A stretch of 64,000 nt of DNA from Flammeovirgaceae bacterium 311 (GCA_000597885.1 CP004371.1:3984501-4048500); one strand, 5' to 3'; counted from the first letter of the stretch, positions 54,522-63,770 are shown. Made by a program: numbers and translations. Notes: a model not told the origin generated them from the letters alone.

Positions 54522-57392
54522 ATGAAATATTTGTTGGCTTCTGCCTTTCTGTTGTTTTCGTTTTTAGCGGCTTTCACCCCTGTGGGTGCATTTGCCCAGT
54601 CGGGTACTATTCGGGGGCAAATAATAGATGGTGGTACTGGTGAGCCTCTGCTGGGAGCAACCGTGCAGATTGATGGTACATCCATTGGCAGCATTACGGA
54701 TCTGGATGGAAAGTATACCATAAAAACAGAGCCCGGTACTGTTAATTTGAGAGTTTCTTATATATCGTATAGTGCCCTTACTATTAGGGATGTAGCAGTA
54801 AAAGCTGACGAAGTTACTGTGGTAGATGCCCGCCTGGTATCTGCAGAAGAAACACTGCAGGAAATTGTGGTGGAGGCCAAGGCGCTAAGGGACAATGAAA
54901 CTGCCTTGCTCACCATGCAGAAAAAGAGTGCTGTTGTACTGGATGGTATCTCTGCACAACAATTTTCCAGAAGCGGCGACAGCGATGCTGCAGCAGCAAT
55001 TCGCCGGATCACCGGAGTTTCCGTTCAGGGTGGTAAATATGTGTACGTGCGCGGATTGGGTGACCGCTACACCAAAACATCGCTTAACAGCGCACAGATC
55101 CCAGGTCTGGACCCGGACAAGAACACCATTCAGATGGACCTTTTCCCCTCTAACCTAGTAGATAACATTGTAGTTTACAAAACTTTTTCGCCTGAACTGC
55201 CAGGCAGCTTCTCTGGGGGCTATGTAGACATTACCACTAAAGATTTTCCAAACCAGTTTACCCTGCAGTTTTCTGGTACTATCGGGTACAACGAGAATGC
55301 CAGCTTTAACGATAATTTTTTAACGCATACCAACAGCAGCCCCGGTTTTCTTGGCTTAACAGCTAGCGACCGGGCAATGCCTGATGTTCTAAAAGGCGAT
55401 CTGGCAGATGTAGGTGTTGCTTTCTCAAGCCCATCAGAAGCACAGTTGCTGGACCGTCAGTCTGACGCGCTGCAAGGTGGTTTTGCCCCACAGGCAGAAA
55501 CCTCTTTTACCAACCACAGCTTCAGTCTGTCGGTGGGTAACCAGAAAAACGTATTTAAGCGTCCATTAGGCTTTGTAGGAGGCTTCAGCTATCAGAAGAG
55601 CTACGACCAGTATTCCAATGGCCAGCGTGGATATTTTTTATTGCCCGGTACCACCGAGGAGCCTTCGCTGGATACAACACAGCAGTACTCAGTATATAAC
55701 AACAGCACCGAATCCGTTCTTTGGGGAGCTATCTTCAATACCTCTTATAAAATAAGCCCTAATCATAAGTTAGGTGTAAACCTGATGTACAACCACAGTG
55801 CCGACGGATCTACAACCTATCAGCAGGGAGTACATCCTTATCACTTTGGTACTAATGACCCAAGCAAGCAAATAGAAGCCAGGGCACTGGCCTATACGCA
55901 GCGCGGAATGGCCACCGGGCAGGTAAAAGGAGAGCACCGTGTAACCAGTCGCAACATTAAAATTAACTGGCTGGGCTCTTACACCAAACTTAACCAGGAT
56001 GAGCCAGACTTGCGTTTCTTCAACAACTTCCGCGAAGTGGTAGGCGAAAATACAGTGTATAATGCTGTGAATGCTAACTTGGTGGCGCCTTCACGTTATT
56101 TCCGGGATATGGACGAAACAAATACCGAAGGAAAAGTAGACGTTGAAATACCTTTTCTCTATCAGGCTCGTGATGCTAAAGTAAAAGTGGGCGGTACTTA
56201 TCTGGAGCGTGAGCGTGATTTCAATGAGCGTATCCTGCAGTACCGTCAGGGTACCTCACCAGTGAGGCAGTACCAGGGAGATTCTGATGCATATTTTGCC
56301 ACTGATAACCTGGGCTGGAATCCTAATGGTGGTTCTTCTATTTTCATTAGAGATGAAACAGACAAAGGCGGTACTTACTACGGCCTGGAAAAACTGCCTG
56401 CTGCATATGCTATGATCGACCTTCCAGTGACCAGTTCATTCAGGGTAAGTGGTGGCGTACGTTACGAACAGACTAATATTTTCCTGAATAACGTGCAGCT
56501 GGAGGAGAATGATCCTGCAAAATATGCCCACGTTAAGGGTGGCGATTTCCTACCTGGTGTTAACATCACCAAAACCCTTATGGATAACATGAACCTGCGC
56601 CTGGGGTATGGCCGCACTGTTGCCAGGCCTAACTTCAGGGAGCTCTCGCTGTTTACCACCTTTCCTTTTCTGGGTGCAGTGGGTGAAAGAGGTAACCCAG
56701 ATCTTAAGCGTGTGAAGATAGATAACCTCGACATTCGCTGGGAATACTACCCTATACCAACAGAATACTTATCAGTAAGCCTTTTCTATAAATCCTTCAA
56801 AGATCCGATAGAGCGGGTTTTCAACCCACTTTCACAAGACCTGGCCCAGGAGATCAACTACCGCAATGTAAGCAGCGCCTCAGTTTATGGCCTGGAGCTG
56901 GAGGTACGCAAAGACCTGGCTTTTATAGGAGATTTCTTCCGCAACTTCCGCACCGGTGTTAATGCCAGTCTGATTTATTCTGCTGTAGATATCGATCCGC
57001 AGGAACTGGAAACCATTCGCCTCAACGACCCTGACCGTGATGAAAGCCGTCCTATGTATGGTCAGTCGCCTTACCTAATCAATTCTTACCTGAGCTATGA
57101 AAGCGAAACAAATAGGATAGCGGCTAATCTGGTGTACAATGTATATGGCCGCCGCCTGGCTGTAATAGGAGGTTTTAGCGGTATACCCGATGTATATGAG
57201 CAACCCCGCAATACCCTTGACTTCAACATCAAGAAAGGAATTGGCAAGCACCTGGCTGTAAAGCTTGCCGCGCAAAACCTGCTGAATGCGCGGTACAAAG
57301 AAACCCACGAGTTTAAAGGTGAGGAGTACATTTACAAGCAGTATCAGGTTGGCCGTACCTACTCCGTTGGCTTTACCTACTTGATCGAGTGA
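54522..57392 (+). CDS. TonB-dependent receptor
   Basis: A 956-residue outer-membrane receptor. Signal peptide 1 to about 25 (VGAFAQ), a carboxypeptidase regulatory-like domain about 27-110 (GTIRGQIIDGGTGEPLLGAT), a plug domain about 115-240 (IRRITGVSVQGGKYVYVRGLG, NIVVYKTFSPELPGSFSGGYV), and a 22-strand-type barrel ending in RTYSVGFTYLIE with a terminal aromatic-type strand. Energy would come from TonB-ExbBD. The upstream lipoprotein is a candidate partner. No substrate can be read from the sequence. Confidence 0.94.
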   Translation: MKYLLASAFLLFSFLAAFTPVGAFAQSGTIRGQIIDGGTGEPLLGATVQIDGTSIGSITDLDGKYTIKTEPGTVNLRVSYISYSALTIRDVAVKADEVTVVDARLVSAEETLQEIVVEAKALRDNETALLTMQKKSAVVLDGISAQQFSRSGDSDAAAAIRRITGVSVQGGKYVYVRGLGDRYTKTSLNSAQIPGLDPDKNTIQMDLFPSNLVDNIVVYKTFSPELPGSFSGGYVDITTKDFPNQFTLQFSGTIGYNENASFNDNFLTHTNSSPGFLGLTASDRAMPDVLKGDLADVGVAFSSPSEAQLLDRQSDALQGGFAPQAETSFTNHSFSLSVGNQKNVFKRPLGFVGGFSYQKSYDQYSNGQRGYFLLPGTTEEPSLDTTQQYSVYNNSTESVLWGAIFNTSYKISPNHKLGVNLMYNHSADGSTTYQQGVHPYHFGTNDPSKQIEARALAYTQRGMATGQVKGEHRVTSRNIKINWLGSYTKLNQDEPDLRFFNNFREVVGENTVYNAVNANLVAPSRYFRDMDETNTEGKVDVEIPFLYQARDAKVKVGGTYLERERDFNERILQYRQGTSPVRQYQGDSDAYFATDNLGWNPNGGSSIFIRDETDKGGTYYGLEKLPAAYAMIDLPVTSSFRVSGGVRYEQTNIFLNNVQLEENDPAKYAHVKGGDFLPGVNITKTLMDNMNLRLGYGRTVARPNFRELSLFTTFPFLGAVGERGNPDLKRVKIDNLDIRWEYYPIPTEYLSVSLFYKSFKDPIERVFNPLSQDLAQEINYRNVSSASVYGLELEVRKDLAFIGDFFRNFRTGVNASLIYSAVDIDPQELETIRLNDPDRDESRPMYGQSPYLINSYLSYESETNRIAANLVYNVYGRRLAVIGGFSGIPDVYEQPRNTLDFNIKKGIGKHLAVKLAAQNLLNARYKETHEFKGEEYIYKQYQVGRTYSVGFTYLIE

Positions 57393-57418
57393 TCTGCCTG
57401 TTTCTGCTTTTTTTTTAA

Positions 57419-57462
57419 AAACACAGAATCGGCAGCTGATTTCAGCTGCCGATTCTGTGTTT
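57419..57462. terminator. Bidirectional terminator, 21-bp perfect stem
   Basis: The 21 nt at 57419-57439 (AAACACAGAATCGGCAGC...) pair perfectly with 57442-57462 around a two-base loop. An A-run lies on one side, and the convergent receptor and small lipoprotein genes lie on either side. Confidence 0.88.
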
Positions 57463-57496
57463 AATGCCAGGCCGGGGCCTATCTATTAAATAAACC

Positions 57497-57979
57497 TTAT
57501 TTCTTCAAATTAAAATAGATCCGAAATGTAATAACAGAGTCTGCCTGTATATCTGTTGCCAGCATGCTGATGTATTGAATGCCGGGATAATTTTTCCATT
57601 TTAAGGCAGTGTTGGGGATTATTTCGGAAGGAGGTTTTACATCCAGCTTGAAAAACTTTAACGCTTCTGCAGAGTAAGGAATGGTTCCTGGCTCATGCAC
57701 CACTACCTCTGTAGCTTGTGTGCTGTCCGGGAAATATATTTCAATTTGATGTGGCTGATATATCTGTACATACATACGCTTATTCATGGACTTTTGCCAG
57801 TAAGCTTTACTAGGGTCGCCTAGTAGGTTTTTAACTTCCTGCGGCCTTTTATGGGCTATGCTGGTTATGTCAAGCACCACACCATCATCAGTTTCATCTC
57901 TGTTAGTACTACAGCCTTCCGCTGTTATAAGCAGCACTGCAGAGAGTACTCCACCAATGTACTTGTTCCTCATATTCAT
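57497..57979 (-). CDS. Hypothetical small lipoprotein
   Basis: A 160-residue predicted lipoprotein (ITAEGC lipobox near residue 23), ATG 57979 with an alternative ATG 57973. After an acidic linker (NRDETDDG) it has mixed alpha/beta content with KRPQEVKNLLGDPSKAYW early on and MYVQIYQPHQIEIYFPD in the middle. No known domain recognised. It is convergent with the receptor gene. Confidence 0.7.
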   Translation of the reverse strand: MNMRNKYIGGVLSAVLLITAEGCSTNRDETDDGVVLDITSIAHKRPQEVKNLLGDPSKAYWQKSMNKRMYVQIYQPHQIEIYFPDSTQATEVVVHEPGTIPYSAEALKFFKLDVKPPSEIIPNTALKWKNYPGIQYISMLATDIQADSVITFRIYFNLKK

Positions 57980-58085
57980 TTATTACCAAATTGTTGCAGC
58001 AGTGAAATTAGAGAATTTAGTTTCTTGTACTAAGAAGATAAAAATAAGTTAATATTGCTAGTGTTGTTTACAAGACAGCAGTATT

Positions 58086-58769
58086 TTACTCCTGCAGCTG
58101 GCTTAGCTTATCTTTGAGTGCCTGCAGCTGCTTGTTTATCTTTTCTACCTCCGCCTGCTGTTGCTCCTGCTTTAGTTTGGCATCTTTTATTTCCTGTTCT
58201 ATCCTTAGCTTATCTTCCCCATTCTTCACCAGCTGCTGCTCAAGCTTTGTTTTTTCATCAGCGTTGCGCTTTAGGGAGTTTTCCAACTTGCTCTCCTGGC
58301 GGCGGGTGCTTTCTACCTCACGGTTCAGGTAAGTGGCGGCAGCTTCGGCATCCTGCAGGCTGGCCATCAGCTGGTATTTTTTCATCAGGAACGGCAGCTT
58401 CTGCAGCTGCTCCTTAATAGCGGCCTCCAGCAGGGTATCGGGTGTTGCAGCGGGATAGCCTATCCAAACCTCACTCCTGGCAGAATCGCCTGCCACAATG
58501 CTGAATGCCTGTTGCCTGGCCCCGCTGTTGAGCCAGTAAATGTCTTTTACCTCAATAAAATGCCTGCGCTCTGTTACCTTGCCCCGCTCCTTTAAGTAAG
58601 TAAGCCAGTAACGTTTGGCATGGTGCTCGGCATAAGGTACTTTAATGCTGTAGCCATTGTGCTGCTGGCCCTGCAGTGTTTGTTGTTGCCGCCGCACTAC
58701 CTCCTGGCCAGTGGCGGTCAAAGCTAATCCCTGAATAACAAACAACAGGAAGAGTAATCTTTTTTGCAT
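58086..58769 (-). CDS. Secreted coiled-coil hypothetical protein
   Basis: A 227-residue exported protein: signal peptide 1 to about 22 (ALTATGQ), a compact alpha/beta segment about 25-130 (YSIKVPYAEHHAKRYWLTYLKE, ARSEVWIGYPAATPD), then a continuous coiled coil about 138-227 rich in Lys, Glu and Gln. Family not recognised; similar proteins are common in Bacteroidota. Divergent from the TIGR01777 gene. Confidence 0.72.
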   Translation of the reverse strand: MQKRLLFLLFVIQGLALTATGQEVVRRQQQTLQGQQHNGYSIKVPYAEHHAKRYWLTYLKERGKVTERRHFIEVKDIYWLNSGARQQAFSIVAGDSARSEVWIGYPAATPDTLLEAAIKEQLQKLPFLMKKYQLMASLQDAEAAATYLNREVESTRRQESKLENSLKRNADEKTKLEQQLVKNGEDKLRIEQEIKDAKLKQEQQQAEVEKINKQLQALKDKLSQLQE

Positions 58770-58846
58770 AAAGCTTTTAGATAAGGCTGAACATAAGGAG
58801 CAGACAGGGGTTACAACGTTATTATCTCACAGAAAATTTCTTTTCC

Positions 58847-59755
58847 ATGCCGGAAAAAGTTGTCATTAGCGGGGGTTCGGGCTTAATAGGCTCCCACCTT
58901 TCCCGTCTGCTTTTAAAAGAAGGCTATCAGGTAGCTCACCTTAGCCGTTCCATCCACGAAGATAAGGCCATACAGCATTACCTTTGGGATATAGAAGAAG
59001 GAAAAATTGAAGAGGGTGCCCTGGCAGGTGCTGATTATATAATAAACCTGGCAGGATCCAGCCTGGCCGATCATCGCTGGTCTGCCTCCAATAAGCAAAA
59101 CATAATACGGAGCCGTACGGCCTCCACAGAACTCATCGTCAGGGAGCTTGCCCGCCTGCAGGTAAAACCTAAAGCATTTATTTCTGCCTCGGGCATTAAT
59201 TACTACGGGGGCGACAGGGGCGATGCACTGCTAAGGGAGCAGTCAGGAGCCGGACAGGACTTTATGGCATCTGTTTGCCGTGCCTGGGAAAATGCTGCCG
59301 AAAGGGTAGAAGAGCAGGGTGTGCGCCTGGTGATATTCAGAATTGGAGTGGTGCTGGCTCCCGATGGAGGAGCACTGAAACAACTCATGCTGCCTTTCCG
59401 CTTTGGTTTTGGGGCAGCTCTGGGCACCGGCCGTCAATATTTTAGCTGGATTCACATCGATGACCTGTGTAAGCTTATGCTAAAAGCAATGCGCGATGAA
59501 AATATGCATGGGGCATACAATGCTGTAGCACCTGAGCCGGTTACAAATGCCCATTTTTCAGAAGTGCTGGCAGCAGCCCTTAATAAGCCCTATTTTTTAC
59601 CTGAGGTGCCGGGCAAACTCATGAAGCTGGCCCTGGGCGAGCGGGCCATAGCTGTATTGGGCAGCGTTAGGGGCTCGGCAGATAAGGTGTTAAAAACCGG
59701 GTTTAAGTTTCAGTATCCCGAGCTGGAGTCTGCCCTTGGCCAGTTAGTATCATAA
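58847..59755 (+). CDS. TIGR01777-family NAD(P)-dependent epimerase
   Basis: A 302-residue short-chain dehydrogenase-like protein of the YfcH/SDR39U1 group. The nucleotide loop SGGSGLIGSHLSRLL opens the protein; NLAGSSLADHRWSA and KAFISASGINYYGGD follow, and FSWIHIDDLCKLM and YNAVAPEPVTNAHFSE mark the C-terminal half, all typical of TIGR01777. Family length is normal. Substrate is unknown for the whole group. Confidence 0.93.
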   Translation: MPEKVVISGGSGLIGSHLSRLLLKEGYQVAHLSRSIHEDKAIQHYLWDIEEGKIEEGALAGADYIINLAGSSLADHRWSASNKQNIIRSRTASTELIVRELARLQVKPKAFISASGINYYGGDRGDALLREQSGAGQDFMASVCRAWENAAERVEEQGVRLVIFRIGVVLAPDGGALKQLMLPFRFGFGAALGTGRQYFSWIHIDDLCKLMLKAMRDENMHGAYNAVAPEPVTNAHFSEVLAAALNKPYFLPEVPGKLMKLALGERAIAVLGSVRGSADKVLKTGFKFQYPELESALGQLVS

Positions 59756-59832
59756 TTTAAGTGGTTTGGCAAACTCAGTTTTGTGTTCTAACTTAGCAGG
59801 CTTGCGATTTTTGAATTAAAATTTTTTAAAGT

Positions 59833-60846
59833 ATGGCAAATGAGAAAGAGCGCCCTGATCAACAGGAGGGCGATGGTCGTACAGAGTCTATTAATAATAG
59901 AAATACTTCTGTGGTGAACAGTACTGTAACCACAGAAGATGGTACAGGAAAAATGCATAAACAACCCGTTACAGAAAAAACCAGTGCAGAAGTTGCACAC
60001 GAAGAAAAAATAGCCAAAGAAGGGCATCCGCATCATCCAAAAGAGGCCCCTAAAAGAGAGGCAGCTAAAAAAAAGCCTAAGGCAAATATGCCGCCAGCCC
60101 CTCCCAGGGAAGGTGAGCTGATACCCCGCAAAAAATCCGACGACGATGATCAGCTCATCCGTATGGCTTTTGAAGACAGGGACTGGAATGAGATTAAAAG
60201 CTCCAACAGCTGGGCAATCTTTAAAGTGATGTCTGAATTTGTTGAGGGTTTTGAAAAGCTGGCAAAAATTGGTCCCTGTGTCTCCATATTTGGTTCTGCA
60301 CGTACCAAAGAAGACCACAAATACTATAAAATGGCCGAAGACATTGCCGCCAAACTGGTACGCCATGGCTATGGTGTTATTACCGGCGGCGGACCTGGTA
60401 TTATGGAGGCTGGTAACAAAGGTGCCTACAAAGAGGGTGGTAAATCGGTGGGCCTTAACATTGTGCTGCCTTTTGAACAATTTGATAACCCTTACATAGA
60501 CCCGGATAAGCTCATTACCTTCGATCACTTTTTTGTGCGCAAGGTAATGTTTGTTAAATATGCACAGGGTTTTATTGTGATGCCGGGTGGTTTTGGTACC
60601 ATGGATGAGCTGTTCGAGGCTCTTACGCTGATTCAAACCAAGAAAATTGGCCGGTTCCCAATTGTGCTGGTAGGCAGCAAGTACTGGGGTGGACTGATGG
60701 ACTGGATCCGTAATGTAATGCTGGAACAGGAAAGCAACGTGAATGAAGAAGACCTGCACCTGGTGAATATTGTAGACACACCGGACGAAGCGGTAAAGGT
60801 GATAGATGAGTTCTATAGCAAATACCTGCTCTCACCAAACTTCTGA
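59833..60846 (+). CDS. LOG-family (TIGR00730) protein with N-terminal extension
   Basis: A 337-residue protein whose C-terminal ~215 residues form a Rossmann-like LOG domain: GGGPGIMEAGNKGA at 185-198 and MPGGFGTMDELFEAL at 250-264, the active-site motifs of cytokinin riboside 5'-monophosphate phosphoribohydrolases and related nucleotide hydrolases. The first ~105 residues are highly charged and low-complexity (Lys, Glu, Pro, His), so probably disordered; usual LOG proteins lack this. It ends at a strong hairpin. In bacteria its real substrate may be a nucleoside monophosphate. Confidence 0.92.
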   Translation: MANEKERPDQQEGDGRTESINNRNTSVVNSTVTTEDGTGKMHKQPVTEKTSAEVAHEEKIAKEGHPHHPKEAPKREAAKKKPKANMPPAPPREGELIPRKKSDDDDQLIRMAFEDRDWNEIKSSNSWAIFKVMSEFVEGFEKLAKIGPCVSIFGSARTKEDHKYYKMAEDIAAKLVRHGYGVITGGGPGIMEAGNKGAYKEGGKSVGLNIVLPFEQFDNPYIDPDKLITFDHFFVRKVMFVKYAQGFIVMPGGFGTMDELFEALTLIQTKKIGRFPIVLVGSKYWGGLMDWIRNVMLEQESNVNEEDLHLVNIVDTPDEAVKVIDEFYSKYLLSPNF

Positions 60847-60866
60847 TATTTTAACTTCTGTTTTAG

Positions 60867-60906
60867 AAGCGAAAAAGCCGGCTACCTGCCGGCTTTTTCG
60901 CTTTTT
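60867..60906 (+). terminator. Terminator after the LOG-family gene
   Basis: AAGCGAAAAAGCCGGC (60867-60882) pairs perfectly with GCCGGCTTTTTCGCTT (60888-60903), followed by more Ts. Confidence 0.93.
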
Positions 60907-61347
60907 TATAAATAAAAGCCATAGAGCAGGTGTATGCTGGAGATGCTTTCTGCGGTTTTTTCAAAAAGGTTTAATGCTGACATAAAGCCGGGCTGTCTAA
61001 AACACCATTTCAGAAAAAATAGATAACAGCTTAATTTAGGAAGCGCTAAGTACACTTAACAATATTTATTTCTGTTAAACAGAATGTTTTGATACCTTTA
61101 TGTTGCTGCTGCTGATGCTTAGAAAGATATTAGGCCTGCCATATAGTAATTGATACATATAGCACCGGGGTGAATGAGCCATGAATTTGCCGGCAGTAAC
61201 GAAAAACTTTATAAATAGTTTTTCGTTTATGTTGTGAGTAAGCACAGCAGCACAAGATGCTTAATTTTCTTGCTGATGATTTTTTAGCGACAGCCAACCA
61301 AAACTTCTTTTATAACCAAAGATCCCTAGGATTAAACTTGTTCAACT
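60907..61347. other. Upstream region of the NHL lipoprotein gene, no gene seen
   Basis: Mixed-composition stretch without a coding region, RNA or repeat I can support. A small local inverted word, AAAAACTTTATAAATAGTTTTT (61201-61222), might be a weak hairpin or regulator site. Confidence 0.35.
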
Positions 61348-62691
61348 ATGTTAAATTCTCTCCTCAGACAGAGCATGGCTTGTATGCTGTTGTTCTGCCT
61401 TTCTTTGCTGGTATTCTCCTGCAAAGACGATGACGATCCTATGCCGGAACCCGAACCTGAGCCGGAACTGCCGGTGCCAACCATTACCGCTGTGAACCCT
61501 GCCAGTGGAACAACAGGTACAGTTGTTGCATTAACGGGTACTAATTTCAGGTCTCCGGCCACTCTTCATACTGTTACCTTCAATGGTGCTGCTGCAACAG
61601 TTAAAAGTGGTTCTGCTACCCAACTGGTAGTAGAGGTGCCCGATAAAGCAGGCGATGGTAATATTGTTGTAACAGTAGATGGCGAAACCATCACTGGCCC
61701 GGCTTTTGATTACCTGGAATCCTACAGGGTGAGCACTTTTGCCGGAAGTTCCCAGGGAATGGGCGATGGTACAGGCACCGGTGCGCAGTTCTATGACCCC
61801 TGGGATGTAGCAATTGATGCCAATGGTATTATGTACATTACCGATTATTTAAGCCACCGCATCCGCAAAGTCACTCCAGAGGGAGTGGTAACAACCTTTG
61901 CAGGCAGCACTGCAGGTTATGCCGATGGCACAGGTACAGCAGCCCAGTTTAACGGGCCTACTGCTATCACAACAGATGCAGCAGGTAACGTGTATGTAAC
62001 AGAAGATATAAACCACCGCATTCGTAAAATTACCCCTGAGGGTGAAGTTACCACAGTTGCAGGTAGTGGTGCTTTGGGTTTTGCAGATGGTGTTGCAACG
62101 GCAGCAAGGTTTAGAACGCCATCTGGAATTGCTGTTGATGCCAATGGCAATATATACGTAGGTGATAGAGATAATAACCGTATTCGTAAAATTTCACCAG
62201 AGGGTGTGGTAAGTACCCTTGCAGGTAGTGGCGAGTATAGTTTTGCTGATGGTACGGGTGCAACTGCTAAATTCAGGAGTCCGTCAGGTTTGTCTATCGA
62301 TGCAGATGGCAACTTAATTGTGAGTGATACAGACAATCACAGCATTCGTAAAATTACACCTGCGGGTGTGGTTACCACCATTGCCGGGACTGGCGCTGCA
62401 GGGAGTGCCGATGGTGTGGGCACAGCAGCAAGTTTCAATTATCCGTGGAATACAGCAATTGCTGCAGATGGGTCCATTTATGTAGCTGATTACTTTAATA
62501 ATAAAATACGCAAGATTGCCCCCGATGGCACAGTTACCACAGTGGCAGGCAGCGGTGAGGCGGGCAATGCAGATGGCATTGGCTCCGCAGCAAGCTTTAA
62601 CCAGCTGGGTAGTATTGCCATAGATGCAAATGGTATTGTGTATGTTACCGACAACCTGAATTTCCGCATACGGAAACTTATTCTTGAGTAA
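61348..62691 (+). CDS. IPT/TIG plus NHL-repeat lipoprotein
   Basis: A 447-residue surface lipoprotein: LVFSC lipobox near residue 25, an Asp/Pro/Glu linker (KDDDDPMPEPEPEPE), an IPT/TIG immunoglobulin-like domain about 46-125 (ITAVNPASGTTGTVVALTGT), and six NHL-type repeats from about 128 to the end, each with AGS/AGT-ADG-G-A-F-P then DA-GN-YV-D-N-RIRK. Six blades close a beta-propeller. Such proteins bind ligands or other surface proteins; no catalytic residue is obvious. Function unknown. Confidence 0.88.
   Translation: MLNSLLRQSMACMLLFCLSLLVFSCKDDDDPMPEPEPEPELPVPTITAVNPASGTTGTVVALTGTNFRSPATLHTVTFNGAAATVKSGSATQLVVEVPDKAGDGNIVVTVDGETITGPAFDYLESYRVSTFAGSSQGMGDGTGTGAQFYDPWDVAIDANGIMYITDYLSHRIRKVTPEGVVTTFAGSTAGYADGTGTAAQFNGPTAITTDAAGNVYVTEDINHRIRKITPEGEVTTVAGSGALGFADGVATAARFRTPSGIAVDANGNIYVGDRDNNRIRKISPEGVVSTLAGSGEYSFADGTGATAKFRSPSGLSIDADGNLIVSDTDNHSIRKITPAGVVTTIAGTGAAGSADGVGTAASFNYPWNTAIAADGSIYVADYFNNKIRKIAPDGTVTTVAGSGEAGNADGIGSAASFNQLGSIAIDANGIVYVTDNLNFRIRKLILE
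61729..62688 (+). repeat. Six NHL repeats, period about 160 nt
   Basis: Six tandem protein repeats of about 53-54 residues. At DNA level similar words recur (for example CGCATTCGTAAAATT-like, GATGGTACAGG-like), but the copies have diverged, so this is an old protein repeat rather than a recent tandem duplication. Confidence 0.8.
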
Positions 62692-62709
62692 TCATCAGAC
62701 AAAACAAAA

Positions 62710-62738
62710 AAAGGCTGGCACAAGACCAGTCTTTTTTT
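62710..62738. terminator. Bidirectional terminator
   Basis: AAGGCTGG (62711-62718) pairs with CCAGTCTT (62726-62733, one G-T pair), with an A-run before and a T-run after. It sits between the convergent NHL gene and the membrane protein gene. Confidence 0.8.
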
Positions 62739-62774
62739 GTTTTTATAAATGTGGTGAGAAGCTGATGGTAACCA

Positions 62775-63380
62775 TTAGCTCAAAGATTTCTTATACATTC
62801 TGAAAAACAAAAAGGGAAGAAAGCCGAAACTGAACAGGAAGATGCCCAGGATCAGGAGCATATTTGCCCCCTGCAGATGCATGATCTTAAACAAAACGGC
62901 AAGCCCTGTTACTATGGCACTTGTGAAGCCTAATATTACTCTAAGTTTTTCTGTTAGTGCTTTGTTCAACACCAGTTTATAGCGGTCAATAGCCAGCATG
63001 GGAAGGAAAATAAGTACAAACGCTAAAAATCCATAGGTAAACAAATCACCCCCGCCAAGCCATCCTAAAATTTTGAAGAGCCAGCCAATGCTGATGCTGA
63101 TGGAAGACAGCAACCCGATGGCATACATTACTTTTTTCATAAAAATTATATTTTTGGCGTTCAGTAAAAAGATAGTTTCCTGTTGTATTTCATCCAGTCC
63201 GTTGGGACATATCTGCTGCCAGGCCTTCCGATGAGCTTCTTCAAAAGTCTGCCCCTTTTTCATCTCATGCTCAATAAAGCAGCAAAAATGATCCAGCAGG
63301 TCGTCTTTCAGGGCCTGGCTGCTAATGGCGCTCCTGTTGATCTGTGCCTCCAGGCGGGCAATTTCTTCGTCACTTAGCAT
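62775..63380 (-). CDS. HAAS-like N-domain membrane protein, PadR partner
   Basis: A 201-residue protein: a helical N-terminal domain about 1-75 (LSDEEIARLEAQINRS, LLDHFCCFIEHEMKKGQTFEEA) followed by four hydrophobic segments. It resembles membrane proteins with a HAAS/DUF1700-like N-domain that are encoded directly after PadR regulators. Its ATG overlaps the PadR stop by one base (TAATG). It probably takes part in the same response; exact role unknown. Confidence 0.7.
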   Translation of the reverse strand: MLSDEEIARLEAQINRSAISSQALKDDLLDHFCCFIEHEMKKGQTFEEAHRKAWQQICPNGLDEIQQETIFLLNAKNIIFMKKVMYAIGLLSSISISIGWLFKILGWLGGGDLFTYGFLAFVLIFLPMLAIDRYKLVLNKALTEKLRVILGFTSAIVTGLAVLFKIMHLQGANMLLILGIFLFSFGFLPFLFFRMYKKSLS

Positions 63381-63724
63381 TATTGTAGTTTTAGGGTAAG
63401 CTGCGGAAATACGAGCTGCTGTATAGTCTGCATAAATTCCTGTAACTCCTCAAACTGTGCCTGCTTTTGGGCATGCCCCTGTTGGGTAAGCCGGTAATAC
63501 TTGCGCACGCGTTTGCCAATATATACCGTTTCTACCTCTACCAGACCATCGTGCAGCAGCTTGTGCAGCGCCGGGTAAAGCGAGCCTTCCTTCAGTAAAA
63601 TTTTATCGTTCGAAAGCTCTTTTACTTTTTGTGTAATCTCATACCCATACATTTTCTCACCATCTGCCAGCAGCTTCAGGATAATGGTAGAAAGCGTTCC
63701 CTTTAATAGTTCTGTGGTGTTCAT
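63380..63724 (-). CDS. PadR-family transcriptional regulator
   Basis: A 114-residue winged-helix repressor. ATG 63724 is chosen over an upstream start at 63754, since MNTTELLKGTLSTIILKLLADG is the usual PadR beginning and the longer form would run into the operator. Motifs: MYGYEITQKVKELSN, LKEGSLYPALHKLLHDGLVE (recognition helix and wing), RVRKYYRLTQQGH. The C-terminal helix dimerises. Its operator lies just upstream (63748-63770), so autoregulation is likely. Confidence 0.93.
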   Translation of the reverse strand: MNTTELLKGTLSTIILKLLADGEKMYGYEITQKVKELSNDKILLKEGSLYPALHKLLHDGLVEVETVYIGKRVRKYYRLTQQGHAQKQAQFEELQEFMQTIQQLVFPQLTLKLQ

Positions 63725-63747
63725 AAAATGAATATAGGTAGAATTAC

Positions 63748-63770
63748 AATACATAGCAAATCTATGTATT
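63748..63770 (-). promoter_or_regulatory. PadR operator overlapping the -7 promoter element
   Basis: AATACATAG-N5-CTATGTATT with 9-bp perfect arms. On the minus strand the centre reads TAGATTTG, a perfect TAnnTTTG -7 element, 24-45 nt before the PadR ATG. A repressor bound here would block its own promoter. Confidence 0.78.

Noticed and set aside
59788-60759. A 323-residue open frame on the minus strand opposite the LOG-family gene
   Set aside because: Its translation is rich in Phe, His and Cys without any domain, while the plus strand carries the clear PGGFGTMDE and GGGPGIMEA motifs. It is an antisense shadow.
61729-62688. CRISPR or tandem DNA repeat array
   Set aside because: The periodicity is that of NHL protein repeats in one reading frame, with diverged codons and no spacer structure. 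No CRISPR array was seen elsewhere in the window.
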